A DNA stretch of 32,370 nucleotides from Bacillota bacterium (GCA_023249475.1 JAHFCO010000014.1:19782-52151), one strand, 5' to 3'; positions 15,970 to 25,369 are shown, numbered from the stretch's first letter. A program made the numbers and translations. Notes: generated by a model not told the origin, from the letters alone.

Positions 15970-16347
15970 ATGGCTTATCTTCATACCGGCGACAATACAG
16001 CGACAACCAGTTTTTCCTACTATCCATGCGAAACGGATTCGATCTTCATCATCGGACTACAATCCGATGAAACGGTTTTGTCCACCGATCCGTTCTTTCA
16101 GCAAAACGCCGATGGCTACTTGGCGATCGACGATCGTTTTTCGACGCTTTACATCATGAAGAAGGGAGTGTTGACGAAACGTTTCGATCTTCGGTGGGAA
16201 ACGGGATGCGCCACCGAAACCATCCTCGAGCAGACTCCCGGGCAGCATTTGGAACGATCCTTGCCAACGCAACCCTGGCTGACGATCATCGCTGCGGGAG
16301 TCTTGACGATTCTTTTGGCAAGGAAGGTGTTCCATGCGGAAAAGTAG
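15970..16347 (+). CDS. Unrecognised 125-residue protein with a C-terminal membrane helix
   Basis: I do not recognise this family. About 100 polar residues with two cysteines (20 and 80) precede one hydrophobic helix (WLTIIAAGVLTILLA, about 103-117) and a short basic tail (RKVFHAEK). There is no N-terminal signal peptide. By the positive-inside rule the basic tail should be cytoplasmic, which would put the N-terminal domain outside the cell; this is inference. The ribosome-binding site (GGGAAGGGGTGA) is strong but lies in a 13-bp hairpin. The gene overlaps the next one, encoding a secreted protein, by 14 bases in another frame, so the two are probably translated together and may act together at the surface. 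Confidence 0.75.
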   Translation: MAYLHTGDNTATTSFSYYPCETDSIFIIGLQSDETVLSTDPFFQQNADGYLAIDDRFSTLYIMKKGVLTKRFDLRWETGCATETILEQTPGQHLERSLPTQPWLTIIAAGVLTILLARKVFHAEK

Positions 16348-17827
16348 TCTTCTTTGGGTTGGACTCCTGTTGGTCCTCATCACGATCCCTACATTGGCGG
16401 CGGGGGAAACCATCGTTTCGAAGACGTTGCTCCCCTATGAAATCCTGAATGTGTCGATGACACAGAGTACGATGACGGTCACCGGTTGGGCGATTCTTAA
16501 CGAAACCCAACACTTCATCAACGCAGCCGATCATTCCTACGAACTTGAATTCGCTTCACCCGAACACACGTTTCGAGTCAACGGAACCATCACGAGTACG
16601 ACGCTGACGGATACTTTCCGCTACGGCGGCGCCCCGATCTGTGCGACAACGGCATACTTTAAGACGGATACCACCTGTTATTACCGGTTTGAGAACGCAG
16701 GTTTCAGTTTCAGTGTTCCGATCGATGGCTTGGAAATCGGTCGGAACTACACGGTTTATCTTGTGGTCCATGCCAAAAACGCGAACTTCCATAAGAAAAT
16801 CCCGGTATACTACCCGATCTTAAACGATCTCGTGATGATGAATGGTCAAAAAGAGTACAGAGTCGTGTCAAAACTGAACGATACGAAATTCACCGTCAAG
16901 TATGCCACCGTGGCCGCAAGAAAAGGTCCGGATCGGTCGTATGTCGCATGGAGCTACGGGTCGAACTGCTCGACAACCTATGGAAACGATCATTTCTTTC
17001 TCCTGAATTCCGTCTATACGAACATCAAAGAGCGCTATCTAAACAATACGAACAAGATGACCTATTACCGCGTATCAACAACCCTCGCTTCATGCGTCGA
17101 TTCCAGGCGCCGCGTGGTGGAAGGGGAGAGCTTCAGCCCGGTATGGATCGCCAGTAGTTTCGTCGAATACAGCGGAACGCCCATGCTTGTCAGCACACGG
17201 ATCCTCAATACGGCACCGGTCATCAACGTAGAAAACATCGTTCTAAACGTAGGTGAGACATTTCGGTGGGAAGACCATGTCACGGCATACGATGCCGAAG
17301 AAGGCAATCTGACCCATAAGTTGATTGTAATTAGTGATAATTATCACAATATGCCTGGCAACTATCAGATGTCTTTCGAAGTGAGCGATCAATACGGCGC
17401 CAAAGCGTCGGCGACGCTTATGATCACCGTTCTCGAGCCTGAAAACAACCTCCCGATGATCCATGCTGAAGATTTCAGCGTCCTCATGCGTTCGAAAGTT
17501 GATCTGCGGAAGTTCGCCAGCGCCTATGACATTGAAGACGGTGATCTTAGTGCCTCGATCCTCGTCGATACGAGTGCCGATTTAAACGTCGTCGGTGTCT
17601 ATCCGGTCGCGTTTCGCGTCGCCGATTCAAGAGGCGCCATCGCGATCCGAAACGTAAGGATGACCGTCTTTGATTATGACACGATGATCGGACGATTCAG
17701 ATTCGTCGATCAAGAAAATCTTTTCTATTTGGAAGACATTCCGGATCCATGGATCGGCTATACACAACGGTTGAGTCTCTTGCTTGAAACTACCACGGTG
17801 CTTGAGACGATCACGATGGATCCGTAA
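16334..17827 (+). CDS. Secreted multidomain protein with two Ig-like (DUF5011-type) repeats
   Basis: A 497-residue exported protein of unknown role. A signal peptide is clear: MRKSS, a hydrophobic core (LLWVGLLLVLITIPTL) and a probable cleavage after AAG at about 24. Four regions follow: a beta-rich domain at about 30-155 with cysteines 103 and 115; a domain at about 170-285 with cysteines 212 and 254 and an SH3-like look (ATVAARKGPDRSYVAW); and two Ig-like repeats at about 297-367 and 374-446. Both repeats show the cadherin/DUF5011 pattern: AYDAEEGNL or AYDIEDGDL, then a GNYQMSFEVSD or GVYPVAFRVAD strand. There is no LPxTG motif, C-terminal membrane helix or lipobox, so it is released or held by partners. 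The paired cysteines suggest disulfides. Possible roles are adhesion or binding of wall polymers. Confidence 0.82.
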   Translation: MRKSSLLWVGLLLVLITIPTLAAGETIVSKTLLPYEILNVSMTQSTMTVTGWAILNETQHFINAADHSYELEFASPEHTFRVNGTITSTTLTDTFRYGGAPICATTAYFKTDTTCYYRFENAGFSFSVPIDGLEIGRNYTVYLVVHAKNANFHKKIPVYYPILNDLVMMNGQKEYRVVSKLNDTKFTVKYATVAARKGPDRSYVAWSYGSNCSTTYGNDHFFLLNSVYTNIKERYLNNTNKMTYYRVSTTLASCVDSRRRVVEGESFSPVWIASSFVEYSGTPMLVSTRILNTAPVINVENIVLNVGETFRWEDHVTAYDAEEGNLTHKLIVISDNYHNMPGNYQMSFEVSDQYGAKASATLMITVLEPENNLPMIHAEDFSVLMRSKVDLRKFASAYDIEDGDLSASILVDTSADLNVVGVYPVAFRVADSRGAIAIRNVRMTVFDYDTMIGRFRFVDQENLFYLEDIPDPWIGYTQRLSLLLETTTVLETITMDP

Positions 17828-17832
17828 CTACG

Positions 17833-17848
17833 CATAATGTATATTATG
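17833..17848. repeat. Short AT-rich inverted repeat after the secreted-protein gene
   Basis: CATAAT (17833-17838), four bases, ATTATG (17843-17848). The form resembles a small operator, but it lies downstream of one gene and far from any promoter, so its role is unclear. The rest of the 109-base gap (17828-17936) holds a G-run/C-run near 17871-17896 and the terminator. Confidence 0.35.
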
Positions 17849-17906
17849 TAATTTATGAATCGAATATTGAGTGGGATGGGGGTAAAAGCCCTCCCCTTCA
17901 TAAGAA

Positions 17907-17938
17907 AAGGCATGGAATTGAAACCATGCCTTCGTTTT
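17907..17938. terminator. Bidirectional terminator between convergent genes
   Basis: AAGGCATGG (17907-17915), loop AATTGAAA, CCATGCCTT (17924-17932): a perfect 9-bp stem. The plus-strand tail is CGTTTT and the minus-strand tail TTTTCTTAT. It ends both the secreted-protein transcript and the long minus-strand operon finishing with deoB. Confidence 0.88.
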
Positions 17939-19121
17939 AATTTAGATAGGACAGAAGCGAGCTACCGACACTCGGGAGTTCGACGTTGAAGTTATCCGCG
18001 ACGGTGGCGCCTAGGCTTGCGAAGGATTCGGTCAACGGCAGTAAGCCGCTTCCCTTGAACGATTTGGCATAGGCGATGAACGGTACCATTTCGCGGGTAT
18101 GGTCGGTCCCGGGGGCCGTCGGGTCGTTGCCATGGTCCGCCGTCAGGATCAACAGGTCGTCTTCACGTAGAAGTTCGACGAGTTGCCCCAGCTGGACATC
18201 GAAATGTTCCAAATCACGTGCATAGCCGATGGGATCGCGACGATGACCCCACAGGGCGTCGAAATCCACGAGATTGACGAAACAGAGTCCGTTGAAGTCC
18301 GATTTCGCGATTTCGATCGTTTTTTCCATGCCATCCGCGTTGCTTTTGCTTTTCACGGCTTGGGTGATGCCTTCGCCGTCGAAGATGTCCTTGATCTTGC
18401 CGACCGACCAGACGTCGAATCCTGCGGATTTCAAGCGATCCAAGACCGTGGGGGCGAAGGGTTTCAGCGCATAGTCATGACGGTTGGGAGTGCGTTTGAA
18501 CTCCCCTACCCTGTCGCCCAGAAACGGACGGGCGATGATCCTACCGACTTTCCATTCCGGTTTCATCGTCAACTCGCGCGCGATTTCGCAGCATCGGTAG
18601 AGTTCCTGTAAACCGAAGGTTTCTTCGTGGGCGGCGATCTGCAACACGGAGTCGGCGGACGTGTATACGATCATTTCGCCGGTTTCCATGTGCCGTTCTG
18701 CGAGTTCATCGAGGATTTCCGTACCGCTTGCGGCTTTGTTGCCGATGATCTTATGTCCCGTGCGCTCTTCAAGCGCCTGGATCAGTTCCGCCGGGAATCC
18801 GTGGTCCGTGAAGGTGACGAAAGGTTGGTCGACGCGAAGACCCATGATTTCCCAATGGCCGGTCATCGTATCCTTACCCAGGCTGATTTCCTGCATTTTT
18901 CCGTAATAACCGTTGGGACTCGATACGGGATCGACCCCTTGGATTTGATGAAGGTTGCCCAAGCCCATGGCTTTCATCGTCGGAAGATGCAGTCCGCCGA
19001 CCGCCGTGGCGATATGAGCGATGGTGTCGGCGCCTTCATCCCCGTATTTGGCGGCATCCGGCATCGCGCCGAAGCCTACCGAGTCCATGACGATCGTGAA
19101 TATTCTTGGATAGCGACTCAT
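17937..19121 (-). CDS. deoB: Phosphopentomutase
   Basis: DeoB interconverts (deoxy)ribose 1-phosphate and 5-phosphate in nucleoside salvage; it is a manganese enzyme of the alkaline phosphatase superfamily. It has 394 residues. Metal-binding motifs are visible: [12 protein letters not shown] near the N-terminus, KDTMTGHWE near residue 86, and [17 protein letters not shown] near 330, which holds several ligands. ATG 19121 has AAGGAG upstream and overlaps the xerD stop by 4 bases. xerD beside deoB is the ripX-drm order of B. subtilis. It is the final gene of a ten-gene run; no nucleoside phosphorylase gene follows here. Confidence 0.97.
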   Translation of the reverse strand: MSRYPRIFTIVMDSVGFGAMPDAAKYGDEGADTIAHIATAVGGLHLPTMKAMGLGNLHQIQGVDPVSSPNGYYGKMQEISLGKDTMTGHWEIMGLRVDQPFVTFTDHGFPAELIQALEERTGHKIIGNKAASGTEILDELAERHMETGEMIVYTSADSVLQIAAHEETFGLQELYRCCEIARELTMKPEWKVGRIIARPFLGDRVGEFKRTPNRHDYALKPFAPTVLDRLKSAGFDVWSVGKIKDIFDGEGITQAVKSKSNADGMEKTIEIAKSDFNGLCFVNLVDFDALWGHRRDPIGYARDLEHFDVQLGQLVELLREDDLLILTADHGNDPTAPGTDHTREMVPFIAYAKSFKGSGLLPLTESFASLGATVADNFNVELPSVGSSLLSYLN

Positions 19122-20020
19122 TTTGATTCTCCTTGTTTCTTGTTTGCGGGATGGAACGCATCGTACGCCTGATGCAGGCGTTTGCTTTCCACATGCGTGT
19201 AGATCTGCGTGGTCGAGATGTCGGAATGTCCCAAAAGCTCCTGAACGACCCTGAGGTCGGCGCCGCCGGCCAGCAGTTCGGTCGCGAAACTATGACGAAG
19301 TTTATGCGGCGAGACCGAGGTTTCGATCCCCGCGTCCCTGCATCTCGATTTTACCACAGTATAGATGTACTGACGACTGACTTGCTTTCCCCGTCGGGTG
19401 ATGAAGACATGTTGGTTTTTGCCCTTTAACCACAAAGGACGTACGGTGTCGATGTATTTCCTGAGGTTGACCAGCGTCGCGGGGGCGATCATGACGACCC
19501 TTTCTTTATTCCCTTTGCCGACGATCCGGATGAACCCTTCGTTGAGATAGAGCTGGGTGAACGTCAGATCGGAAGCTTCGCTCACCCGAAGCCCGGTCGC
19601 ATAAAGCAGGTCGACGATGGCGGTATGGAAGATTTCCTTGGGGTCGTCGCTTACGACGATGAGTTTCGAAACATCGTCCGCGCTAAGAAACACGGGGAGT
19701 TTCGTCTGTTTCTTCGGACTGACCAAGCGATCGGTGGGGTCGTTGTAGTGATCCTTCGATTCGCCCAGATAGGCGTGGAAATTCCGAAGGGTCGAATGAA
19801 GGCGAAGGATGCTTGCGTTGGCGTGGTGTTCGCAATACTCCTCTAAAAAGGCGTCGATCTGCTCGATCTGCACGCTCAAAGGATCGGTTATCCCGTGATC
19901 AGCCATCCATTTCGAATAGATGGTGAGATCGTTGAGGTAGGAATCGACGGTTTTGTCGCGCGATCGGCGGATGAAACGCAAATGATGCGTATAGTCGGCG
20001 AGGGTATCGGTCCAGTTCAT
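19118..20020 (-). CDS. xerD: Site-specific tyrosine recombinase XerD
   Basis: A 300-residue tyrosine recombinase that, with XerC or a similar partner, resolves chromosome dimers at dif. The N-terminal SAM-like core-binding domain covers about 1-85 and the catalytic domain follows. The catalytic set is complete: Arg145 (GLRVSE), Lys169 (VGKGNKER), His239 and Arg242 (HKLRHSFAT), His265 ([12 protein letters not shown]) and the nucleophile Tyr274. Length, completeness and housekeeping neighbours argue for the chromosomal enzyme and against a phage integrase. It overlaps dinB and deoB by 4 bases each. Confidence 0.95.
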   Translation of the reverse strand: MNWTDTLADYTHHLRFIRRSRDKTVDSYLNDLTIYSKWMADHGITDPLSVQIEQIDAFLEEYCEHHANASILRLHSTLRNFHAYLGESKDHYNDPTDRLVSPKKQTKLPVFLSADDVSKLIVVSDDPKEIFHTAIVDLLYATGLRVSEASDLTFTQLYLNEGFIRIVGKGNKERVVMIAPATLVNLRKYIDTVRPLWLKGKNQHVFITRRGKQVSRQYIYTVVKSRCRDAGIETSVSPHKLRHSFATELLAGGADLRVVQELLGHSDISTTQIYTHVESKRLHQAYDAFHPANKKQGESK

Positions 20021-21096
20021 GACGCCCCTCCTTCTTGGAATAAATTGATTTGTATCGGGTCTTCATCGCTTTCCCGAAGCTGGTTGGCGGAAATCCCCAA
20101 AAGACGGATGCTTTCTTCCGTCTCGATCTCATCGAACAACAACATGGCGACTTGGAAGATCTCGTCTTTCGTCCGGACGGGTTGGTCGGTCCGCCGGCTT
20201 CGCGAGAAGGTGGTGAAATCGGGATAACGCACGGTGATGGCGATGCTGCGCGAGGATTTGTTGGCTTCCGAAAGCCGTTCTTCGCACTCCTGGGCAAGCT
20301 TGAGGAAAACCTCCCGGACTTCCTCGTAGGTCTGGATGTCCTGGTTGAGCGTCGTCGAGGTGCTGACGGATTTCAGTTCGGTCCGTTGTTCAAGCGGACG
20401 GTCGTCGATCCCGCGGGCTAGGTTCACATACTCGTCGCGCAGGTTGCCCAACACGGAGCGGAGTTTGTCGCCGTCGGTGAAATTCGCGAGGTCGCCGATC
20501 GTATGGATGCCGAGCTCATGCAGTTTCGGAGCGGTCTTCTTCCCGATCCCGTGCATGTCGTCGATCGAGAGGGGCCAAAGCTTGACCGGTACTTCTTCTT
20601 TCCGTATCACCACGATGCCCATCGGCTTACGAAGCCCGCTGGCCATCTTGGCGAGGAATTTATTTTCGGCGATTCCTATACTGCATTTCAGTTTTACTTC
20701 GTCCAGGAGCCTCTTTTGAAGCCGTAGGGCCAAATCCAACGGATATTCCTCGGCGTTCATGGCTTGTGTCAGATCCACATAGGCCTCGTCGATGGACGCT
20801 TGTTCGATCTGGTCGCTGAACGTCCGTAAAAACGCGATGAAGCGTTGCGAATAATCTTCATAAAGTTCGAAATGACCTTCCACGATGACCAAATCCGGGC
20901 AAAGACGGACCGCTTCCCCCACCGCCATCGCCGAATGGATCCCGTAGCTTCGCGCTTCATAGGAAGCGGTCGATACGACGCTCCGCCGGCTATGTCCGCT
21001 GACGACCAGGGGTTTTCCCTTGAGCGAAGGATCGCGCAGGATTTCGACTTCCGCGAAGAAAGCGTTCAGGTCGATATGGAAAATCCAACGGTTCAT
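20017..21096 (-). CDS. dinB: DNA polymerase IV (Y-family translesion polymerase)
   Basis: An error-prone polymerase that bypasses lesions, 359 residues. The palm carboxylates are present: Asp9 in FHIDLNAFFAEVE and Asp103/Glu104 in SIDEAYVD. The thumb motif GIGKKTAPKLHELG and the little-finger domain follow. A sliding-clamp binding motif, QINLF, stands near the C-terminus (PIQINLFQEG). ATG 21096 overlaps the recN stop by 4 bases, and its own stop overlaps xerD by 4 bases. Its place between recN and xerD is not one I know from B. subtilis. I see no SOS operator near it, which fits with transcription from a distant promoter. Confidence 0.96.
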   Translation of the reverse strand: MNRWIFHIDLNAFFAEVEILRDPSLKGKPLVVSGHSRRSVVSTASYEARSYGIHSAMAVGEAVRLCPDLVIVEGHFELYEDYSQRFIAFLRTFSDQIEQASIDEAYVDLTQAMNAEEYPLDLALRLQKRLLDEVKLKCSIGIAENKFLAKMASGLRKPMGIVVIRKEEVPVKLWPLSIDDMHGIGKKTAPKLHELGIHTIGDLANFTDGDKLRSVLGNLRDEYVNLARGIDDRPLEQRTELKSVSTSTTLNQDIQTYEEVREVFLKLAQECEERLSEANKSSRSIAITVRYPDFTTFSRSRRTDQPVRTKDEIFQVAMLLFDEIETEESIRLLGISANQLRESDEDPIQINLFQEGGAS

Positions 21097-22754
21097 GGGG
21101 TTGAAATCCGCTCTTGGTGATGTTGAAGCAATTCACGCGCGGCTTGCCGCGCCGTTTCGCTCATGGTGCCGCTGGCGATCGCCGCCAACGCGTCGATCCT
21201 GCCTTCCATGTCCAACCGGGTGATCAGGGTATGGGTCCGCAGGGCGTCGCTGTTCTTCGCGACCAGGTAATGGGCATCCCCGCAGGCGGCGACTTGCCCG
21301 AGATGGGTGACGGCGAACACTTGAGCGCTTTTCGAAAGGTCATGCATCTTGATTCCGATCGCCGAAGCGACCCGGCCGGAGACCCCGCTGTCGATCTCGT
21401 CGAAAATGACGGTCTCGATGCCTTGTAGGCGGGAGAAAATCACTTTCAAGCCTAGCATCAACCGCGACAGTTCCCCACCGCTGGCCACCTTGACCAAGGG
21501 TTTGGGGTCTTCCCCTTTGTTCATGGAGACAAGGAACTCGACGTTGTCGATCCCGTAGACCGAAGGATTCGCCTCGCTCAGGATGATTTGGAATTCGGCG
21601 TTGGTCAACGAGAGGCTATCGAGCTGTTTCTTGATGTCGACGCAGAGTTTTGAAGCATCGGCCGTGCGGGCTTCGCGCAACATCGAAGCCTGTTGCAGAA
21701 ACGCAAGCTTCGCGTCGTCGATTTGTTTCTGTAAACGATCCAGGACTTCCGCCCTGTTCTCGATCCGGTCGATTTTTTGCTGGAACTCGGTTCTCCGGTC
21801 GAGGATGTCCGCGATTTTCCTGCCGTATTTCCGTTTCAGTTTGGTGATCAGGAACAAGCGGTCCTGGATGCGATTCAGTTCACCCTCGTCGAAATAGAGA
21901 CGTCCGTGGATTTCCTTCAACGTCTCGGATTTGTCCCGCAGGGCGTAGTAGATTTCGTCGAGGTCCTTGGAAATCGCTTGGACTTCCTCCATCTCCTTGA
22001 TCCCTTCGACCAGTTTCTGGACTTCATAGAACTTCGTCAGGATCCCGCCGTCGTCTTCCAGGTATTCGATCGCCGAATTCAGACGACTGGAGATCTTTTC
22101 GAACGCCATCATCGTCTTTTGTTGGGTTTCCAACGCTTCGTCTTCGCCGATCTTCAGTTCGGCCCCGTCGATTTCATCGATTTGATAACGCAAAAAACCC
22201 AGGTCGTCCGGATTCAGACTGGTTTGGGAGAGTTCGTCATATTCTTTTTGGAGTCGGTCGTAGGCTTTATAGGTCGCCGCCGTCGTTGCCATCAATTCGT
22301 CGTGACGGCCGAACTGATCCAACAAGGTGCGGTGGTATTTGACGTTCAGGAGGTATTGGGTGTCGTGTTGGGAGTGGATGTCGACCATCGCGGGTCCGAG
22401 TTCGCGCAGGAAAGAAACGGGCACGATGCGTCCGTTGCATCGGTTGACGCTCTTCCCTTCCAGGGTCAGCTCACGCGAGATGACCGTTACCTCGTCGTCG
22501 GAGAATCCGTTGTCGTCGAGGATTTTCCTTGCGATGTCGCTCCGGATTTCAAACGCGCCCTCCACGATCATTTTGTCGGCGGATTTGCGGATGGTGTCGA
22601 CCGTCAGCCGATCTCCGCAAAGCAGGCCGATGGCATCGATCAAGATCGACTTCCCCGCCCCGGTCTCGCCGGTGAACACGCTGAAACCCTCCGTGAAATC
22701 CAGGTTCGCTTCATCGATTAAAACAAAGTTCTTCAGATATAACGATCGTAGCAT
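21093..22754 (-). CDS. recN: DNA repair protein RecN (SMC-like ATPase)
   Basis: RecN is an SMC-like ATPase that acts early in double-strand break repair. It has 553 residues. Walker A is GETGAGKS at 29-36. The central part (about 150-370) is rich in heptad-like Glu/Lys/Leu segments for the coiled-coil arm. The ABC signature is SGGELSRLMLGLK and Walker B is VIFDEIDSGVSG, followed by QVFAVTHLGQVAACGD. SQHDTQYLL is a RecN hallmark. ATG 22754 has AAGGGGG upstream and lies 12 bases after tlyA, as in the tlyA-(argR)-recN order of other Bacillota, but the argR gene usually found between them is missing. Confidence 0.97.
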   Translation of the reverse strand: MLRSLYLKNFVLIDEANLDFTEGFSVFTGETGAGKSILIDAIGLLCGDRLTVDTIRKSADKMIVEGAFEIRSDIARKILDDNGFSDDEVTVISRELTLEGKSVNRCNGRIVPVSFLRELGPAMVDIHSQHDTQYLLNVKYHRTLLDQFGRHDELMATTAATYKAYDRLQKEYDELSQTSLNPDDLGFLRYQIDEIDGAELKIGEDEALETQQKTMMAFEKISSRLNSAIEYLEDDGGILTKFYEVQKLVEGIKEMEEVQAISKDLDEIYYALRDKSETLKEIHGRLYFDEGELNRIQDRLFLITKLKRKYGRKIADILDRRTEFQQKIDRIENRAEVLDRLQKQIDDAKLAFLQQASMLREARTADASKLCVDIKKQLDSLSLTNAEFQIILSEANPSVYGIDNVEFLVSMNKGEDPKPLVKVASGGELSRLMLGLKVIFSRLQGIETVIFDEIDSGVSGRVASAIGIKMHDLSKSAQVFAVTHLGQVAACGDAHYLVAKNSDALRTHTLITRLDMEGRIDALAAIASGTMSETARQAARELLQHHQERISTP

Positions 22755-22766
22755 GCGTCGACCCCC

Positions 22767-23498
22767 TTAACTGATCTCCGTTTTCTCAAATACGACAAAA
22801 TATTCGATGTTCCCTTCTTTTCCTTTGAATCCGCAAGGGAAAAGGGATTTGATCTTGCATCCGTAGTCTTTTAGGAAAGCGCGGTACTCCTCCAGCATCG
22901 CATCGACCGCGCGTTGGTTTTTGACGATGCCCCGGTCGTTGACGTTGGCTTGACCGACTTCAAACTGCGGTTTGATGAGGACGTAGGCGAAAAGCGGGGC
23001 GTTTAGGACGGGGAGCAGCGCGGCGAGGATTTTGCGTCCCGAGATGAACGAGACATCCATCAAGAGGATGTCGAAATGCCGTCCCAAGGGATTCATCGCC
23101 AATTCGCGCGCATCGGTGTTTTCCATCGAGGTCACGCGCGGGTCGTTGCGCAGGCTTTCTTCAAGCTGGTCGCTGCCCACGTCGACCGCGACCACGTGCC
23201 TGGCGCCTCTTTGTAGCGCGACCTGCGTGAACCCGCCGGTCGACGCCCCCAGATCCAAGACGTTCTTATCGGTGAAATCATGGTCGACTTCCTGGATCGC
23301 CATGGCCAGCTTGTTACCCGACCGGGCGACGTATTTCATTTCATCCGACGTCGTGACGACATCGTTCTCCGAAACGTCATGGGAAGGTTTGGCGATGATC
23401 TGTCCATTGACGAGGATCAATCCTTGTTTGATGGCTTCCTGGGCTCGGTTGCGGGTCGGATACACCCCGTGGTCGACCAGATAGAGATCAATCCGCAT
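22767..23498 (-). CDS. tlyA: TlyA-family rRNA 2'-O-methyltransferase
   Basis: A 243-residue protein with an N-terminal S4 RNA-binding domain (RIDLYLVDHGVYPTRNRAQEA, about 2-60) and a C-terminal FtsJ-like SAM methyltransferase domain. The SAM motif is VLDLGASTGGFTQVAL near 80-95, and later VDVGSDQL, LMDVSFIS and LIKPQFEVG carry the catalytic residues. TlyA of Mycobacterium methylates C1409 of 16S and C1920 of 23S rRNA; short Bacillota forms (YqxC) are less well tested. Old database names call this family hemolysin A, a label best ignored here. It overlaps the dxs 3' end by 11 bases. Confidence 0.94.
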   Translation of the reverse strand: MRIDLYLVDHGVYPTRNRAQEAIKQGLILVNGQIIAKPSHDVSENDVVTTSDEMKYVARSGNKLAMAIQEVDHDFTDKNVLDLGASTGGFTQVALQRGARHVVAVDVGSDQLEESLRNDPRVTSMENTDARELAMNPLGRHFDILLMDVSFISGRKILAALLPVLNAPLFAYVLIKPQFEVGQANVNDRGIVKNQRAVDAMLEEYRAFLKDYGCKIKSLFPCGFKGKEGNIEYFVVFEKTEIS

Positions 23499-25359
23499 GG
23501 TTGCCTAGGATCGAGACGATCCGATTGAACAGCGTCGTGATGTCGATCTTGGAATCTTTACGGAGTTGCGGGACGGATCCGTGTTCCACGAACTTGTCTT
23601 CAAGCCCGATGCGATGAAGGTCCATGGTGGTATGATTGTCGCAGACCCATTCCAGGATCGCCGAGGACAAGCCCCCCGCCAGCATGTCGGTTTCATAGAC
23701 GATGACCGGTTTCTTCAGGGATGCGATCGCTTGCAGCATGCGGTGGTCCAACGGTTTGAAGAAGCGCGCGTTGACGGTCGCGATGTTGAGTTGGTTGATT
23801 TCGGCCTTCTGTACGATTTTGTCGACGTCGGGTCCGTAGGCGATGACGATCAAATCGGCCTGATCCAAGGGTTTGGACGAGGTCCACGATCCGATTTCGA
23901 TTTCCTGATAGGTTGCGACTTCCTGGAAGAACGCGTTTCCGCGCGGATAACGGATGCCGATCGGATGTTTTTGGTTGAACGCGGTATAAAGCAGATGCTG
24001 CGCTTCCGTCGCGTCTTTGGGCTGGCAGAGGATCAGGTTGGGGATCGGGCGTAAGATCCCGACATCGAAGACGCCGTGGTGCGTGGCCCCGTCTTCGCCC
24101 ACCAATCCGCTACGGTCGATCCCTAAAACCACCGGCAGATCCATCCGGGCGATATCGTGGTTGATTTGGTCATAGGACCGCTGTAAAAAGGTCGAATAGA
24201 TCGAGAGGAACGGCTTGTATCCGGCCAAGGCCAGACCGGCCGCATAGGTCGCCGCGTGTTCTTCCGCGATCCCGCAGTCGAAACTGCGTGTCGGGAAAAG
24301 TGCGAAGTACTTTTCCAGTTTGCTTCCCTGCATCATCGCAGGGGTGATCGCCAGGATCTTCTCGTCTTTTTTGCTCAGACGGATCAAGGTTTCGGAAACG
24401 ACCTGCGACCAAGGCAGATGGCCGGCAGGCAGCTGGTTGATGTTGGTGCCGGTGTCGGGGTCGAACTGGTTGACGCCGTGCCAGGTCCCGTTCAGATCGT
24501 TTTCGGAGTGCGGATAACCCTTCCCTTTCACGGTCAACACATGGACCAAAACCGGTCCTTCGTGCTTTTTCGCCGTGTTCAGGATGCGGATCAGTTGTTT
24601 GAAATCATGTCCGTCGACCGGACCGAGGTATTCGATGCCGAGTTCGCCGAAGATCGACGAATCGACGATGCTTTTCTTCAAGGTATCTTTCACCTTCTGC
24701 AAGCCGCCCAGCACGGACGTGCCGACCGAATTGCTTTTCAGGATTTCCTTCACATCGTGCTTGATGTGGTTGTAGGAGTTGCTGGTCCGCAGTTTCGCCA
24801 GGGATTTGGTCAGCGCCCCCACGTTTTGAGAGATCGACATGGCGTTGTCGTTGAGAATGATCACCAGGTTGCGCTGTTCGTCGCCGATCTGGTTCAACGC
24901 CTCGTAAACCATCCCGTTGTTCATCGAACCGTCGCCGATGATGCAGACGACCTGGTGGTTTTCGGCGTTCAGGTCGCGGGCGGTCGCAAATCCCAACGCG
25001 GCCGACAGCGAGGTCCCCGCATGTCCGGCTTCCCAGACGTCATGTGCGCTTTCGGACATTTTTTGAAAACCGCACAGCCCTTCCCATTGACGCATCGTAG
25101 CGAAACGCCCGGCGCGGCCGGTCAGGATCTTGTGCACATAGCTTTGATGGCCTACGTCGAAGATGAGTTTGTCCTTCGGGGAATCAAACACCGCGTGGAG
25201 TGCGATCGTCAGTTCGACGACCCCGAGATTGCTGGAGAGATGCCCTCCGGTCTTCGAAACGCTGTCGATCAAAAAACTGCGGATTTCGGCCGCCAGCATG
25301 TTCATTTGTTTAACGGACAGTTTTTTCAGAATCTCCGGTCCGTCGAGTTGTTCGATCAT
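23488..25359 (-). CDS. dxs: 1-deoxy-D-xylulose-5-phosphate synthase
   Basis: The first and rate-setting enzyme of the MEP isoprenoid pathway, joining pyruvate and glyceraldehyde 3-phosphate with thiamine diphosphate. It has 623 residues. The N-terminal region holds SSNLGVVELTIALH and DVGHQSYVHKILTGR. The thiamine-binding motif is GDGSMNNGMVYEALN. The transketolase central region includes GIAEEHAATYAAGLA and DRSGLVGEDGATHHGVFD, and the C-terminal domain is complete. AGGAGG precedes ATG 25359. It follows ispA by 10 bases, the same order as in B. subtilis, so supply of C5 units and chain elongation are made from one transcript. Confidence 0.97.
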   Translation of the reverse strand: MIEQLDGPEILKKLSVKQMNMLAAEIRSFLIDSVSKTGGHLSSNLGVVELTIALHAVFDSPKDKLIFDVGHQSYVHKILTGRAGRFATMRQWEGLCGFQKMSESAHDVWEAGHAGTSLSAALGFATARDLNAENHQVVCIIGDGSMNNGMVYEALNQIGDEQRNLVIILNDNAMSISQNVGALTKSLAKLRTSNSYNHIKHDVKEILKSNSVGTSVLGGLQKVKDTLKKSIVDSSIFGELGIEYLGPVDGHDFKQLIRILNTAKKHEGPVLVHVLTVKGKGYPHSENDLNGTWHGVNQFDPDTGTNINQLPAGHLPWSQVVSETLIRLSKKDEKILAITPAMMQGSKLEKYFALFPTRSFDCGIAEEHAATYAAGLALAGYKPFLSIYSTFLQRSYDQINHDIARMDLPVVLGIDRSGLVGEDGATHHGVFDVGILRPIPNLILCQPKDATEAQHLLYTAFNQKHPIGIRYPRGNAFFQEVATYQEIEIGSWTSSKPLDQADLIVIAYGPDVDKIVQKAEINQLNIATVNARFFKPLDHRMLQAIASLKKPVIVYETDMLAGGLSSAILEWVCDNHTTMDLHRIGLEDKFVEHGSVPQLRKDSKIDITTLFNRIVSILGNHAD

Positions 25360-25369
25360 TTCGTTCCTC

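Noticed and set aside
19118-20020. The tyrosine recombinase as a sign of a phage or integrative element
   Set aside because: The neighbours are all housekeeping genes, its order with deoB is conserved in Bacillota, and no attachment repeats or cargo genes are nearby. It is XerD.
22767-23498. TlyA as a hemolysin
   Set aside because: The S4 plus FtsJ-type methyltransferase layout marks an rRNA methyltransferase; there is no signal peptide or pore-forming feature.
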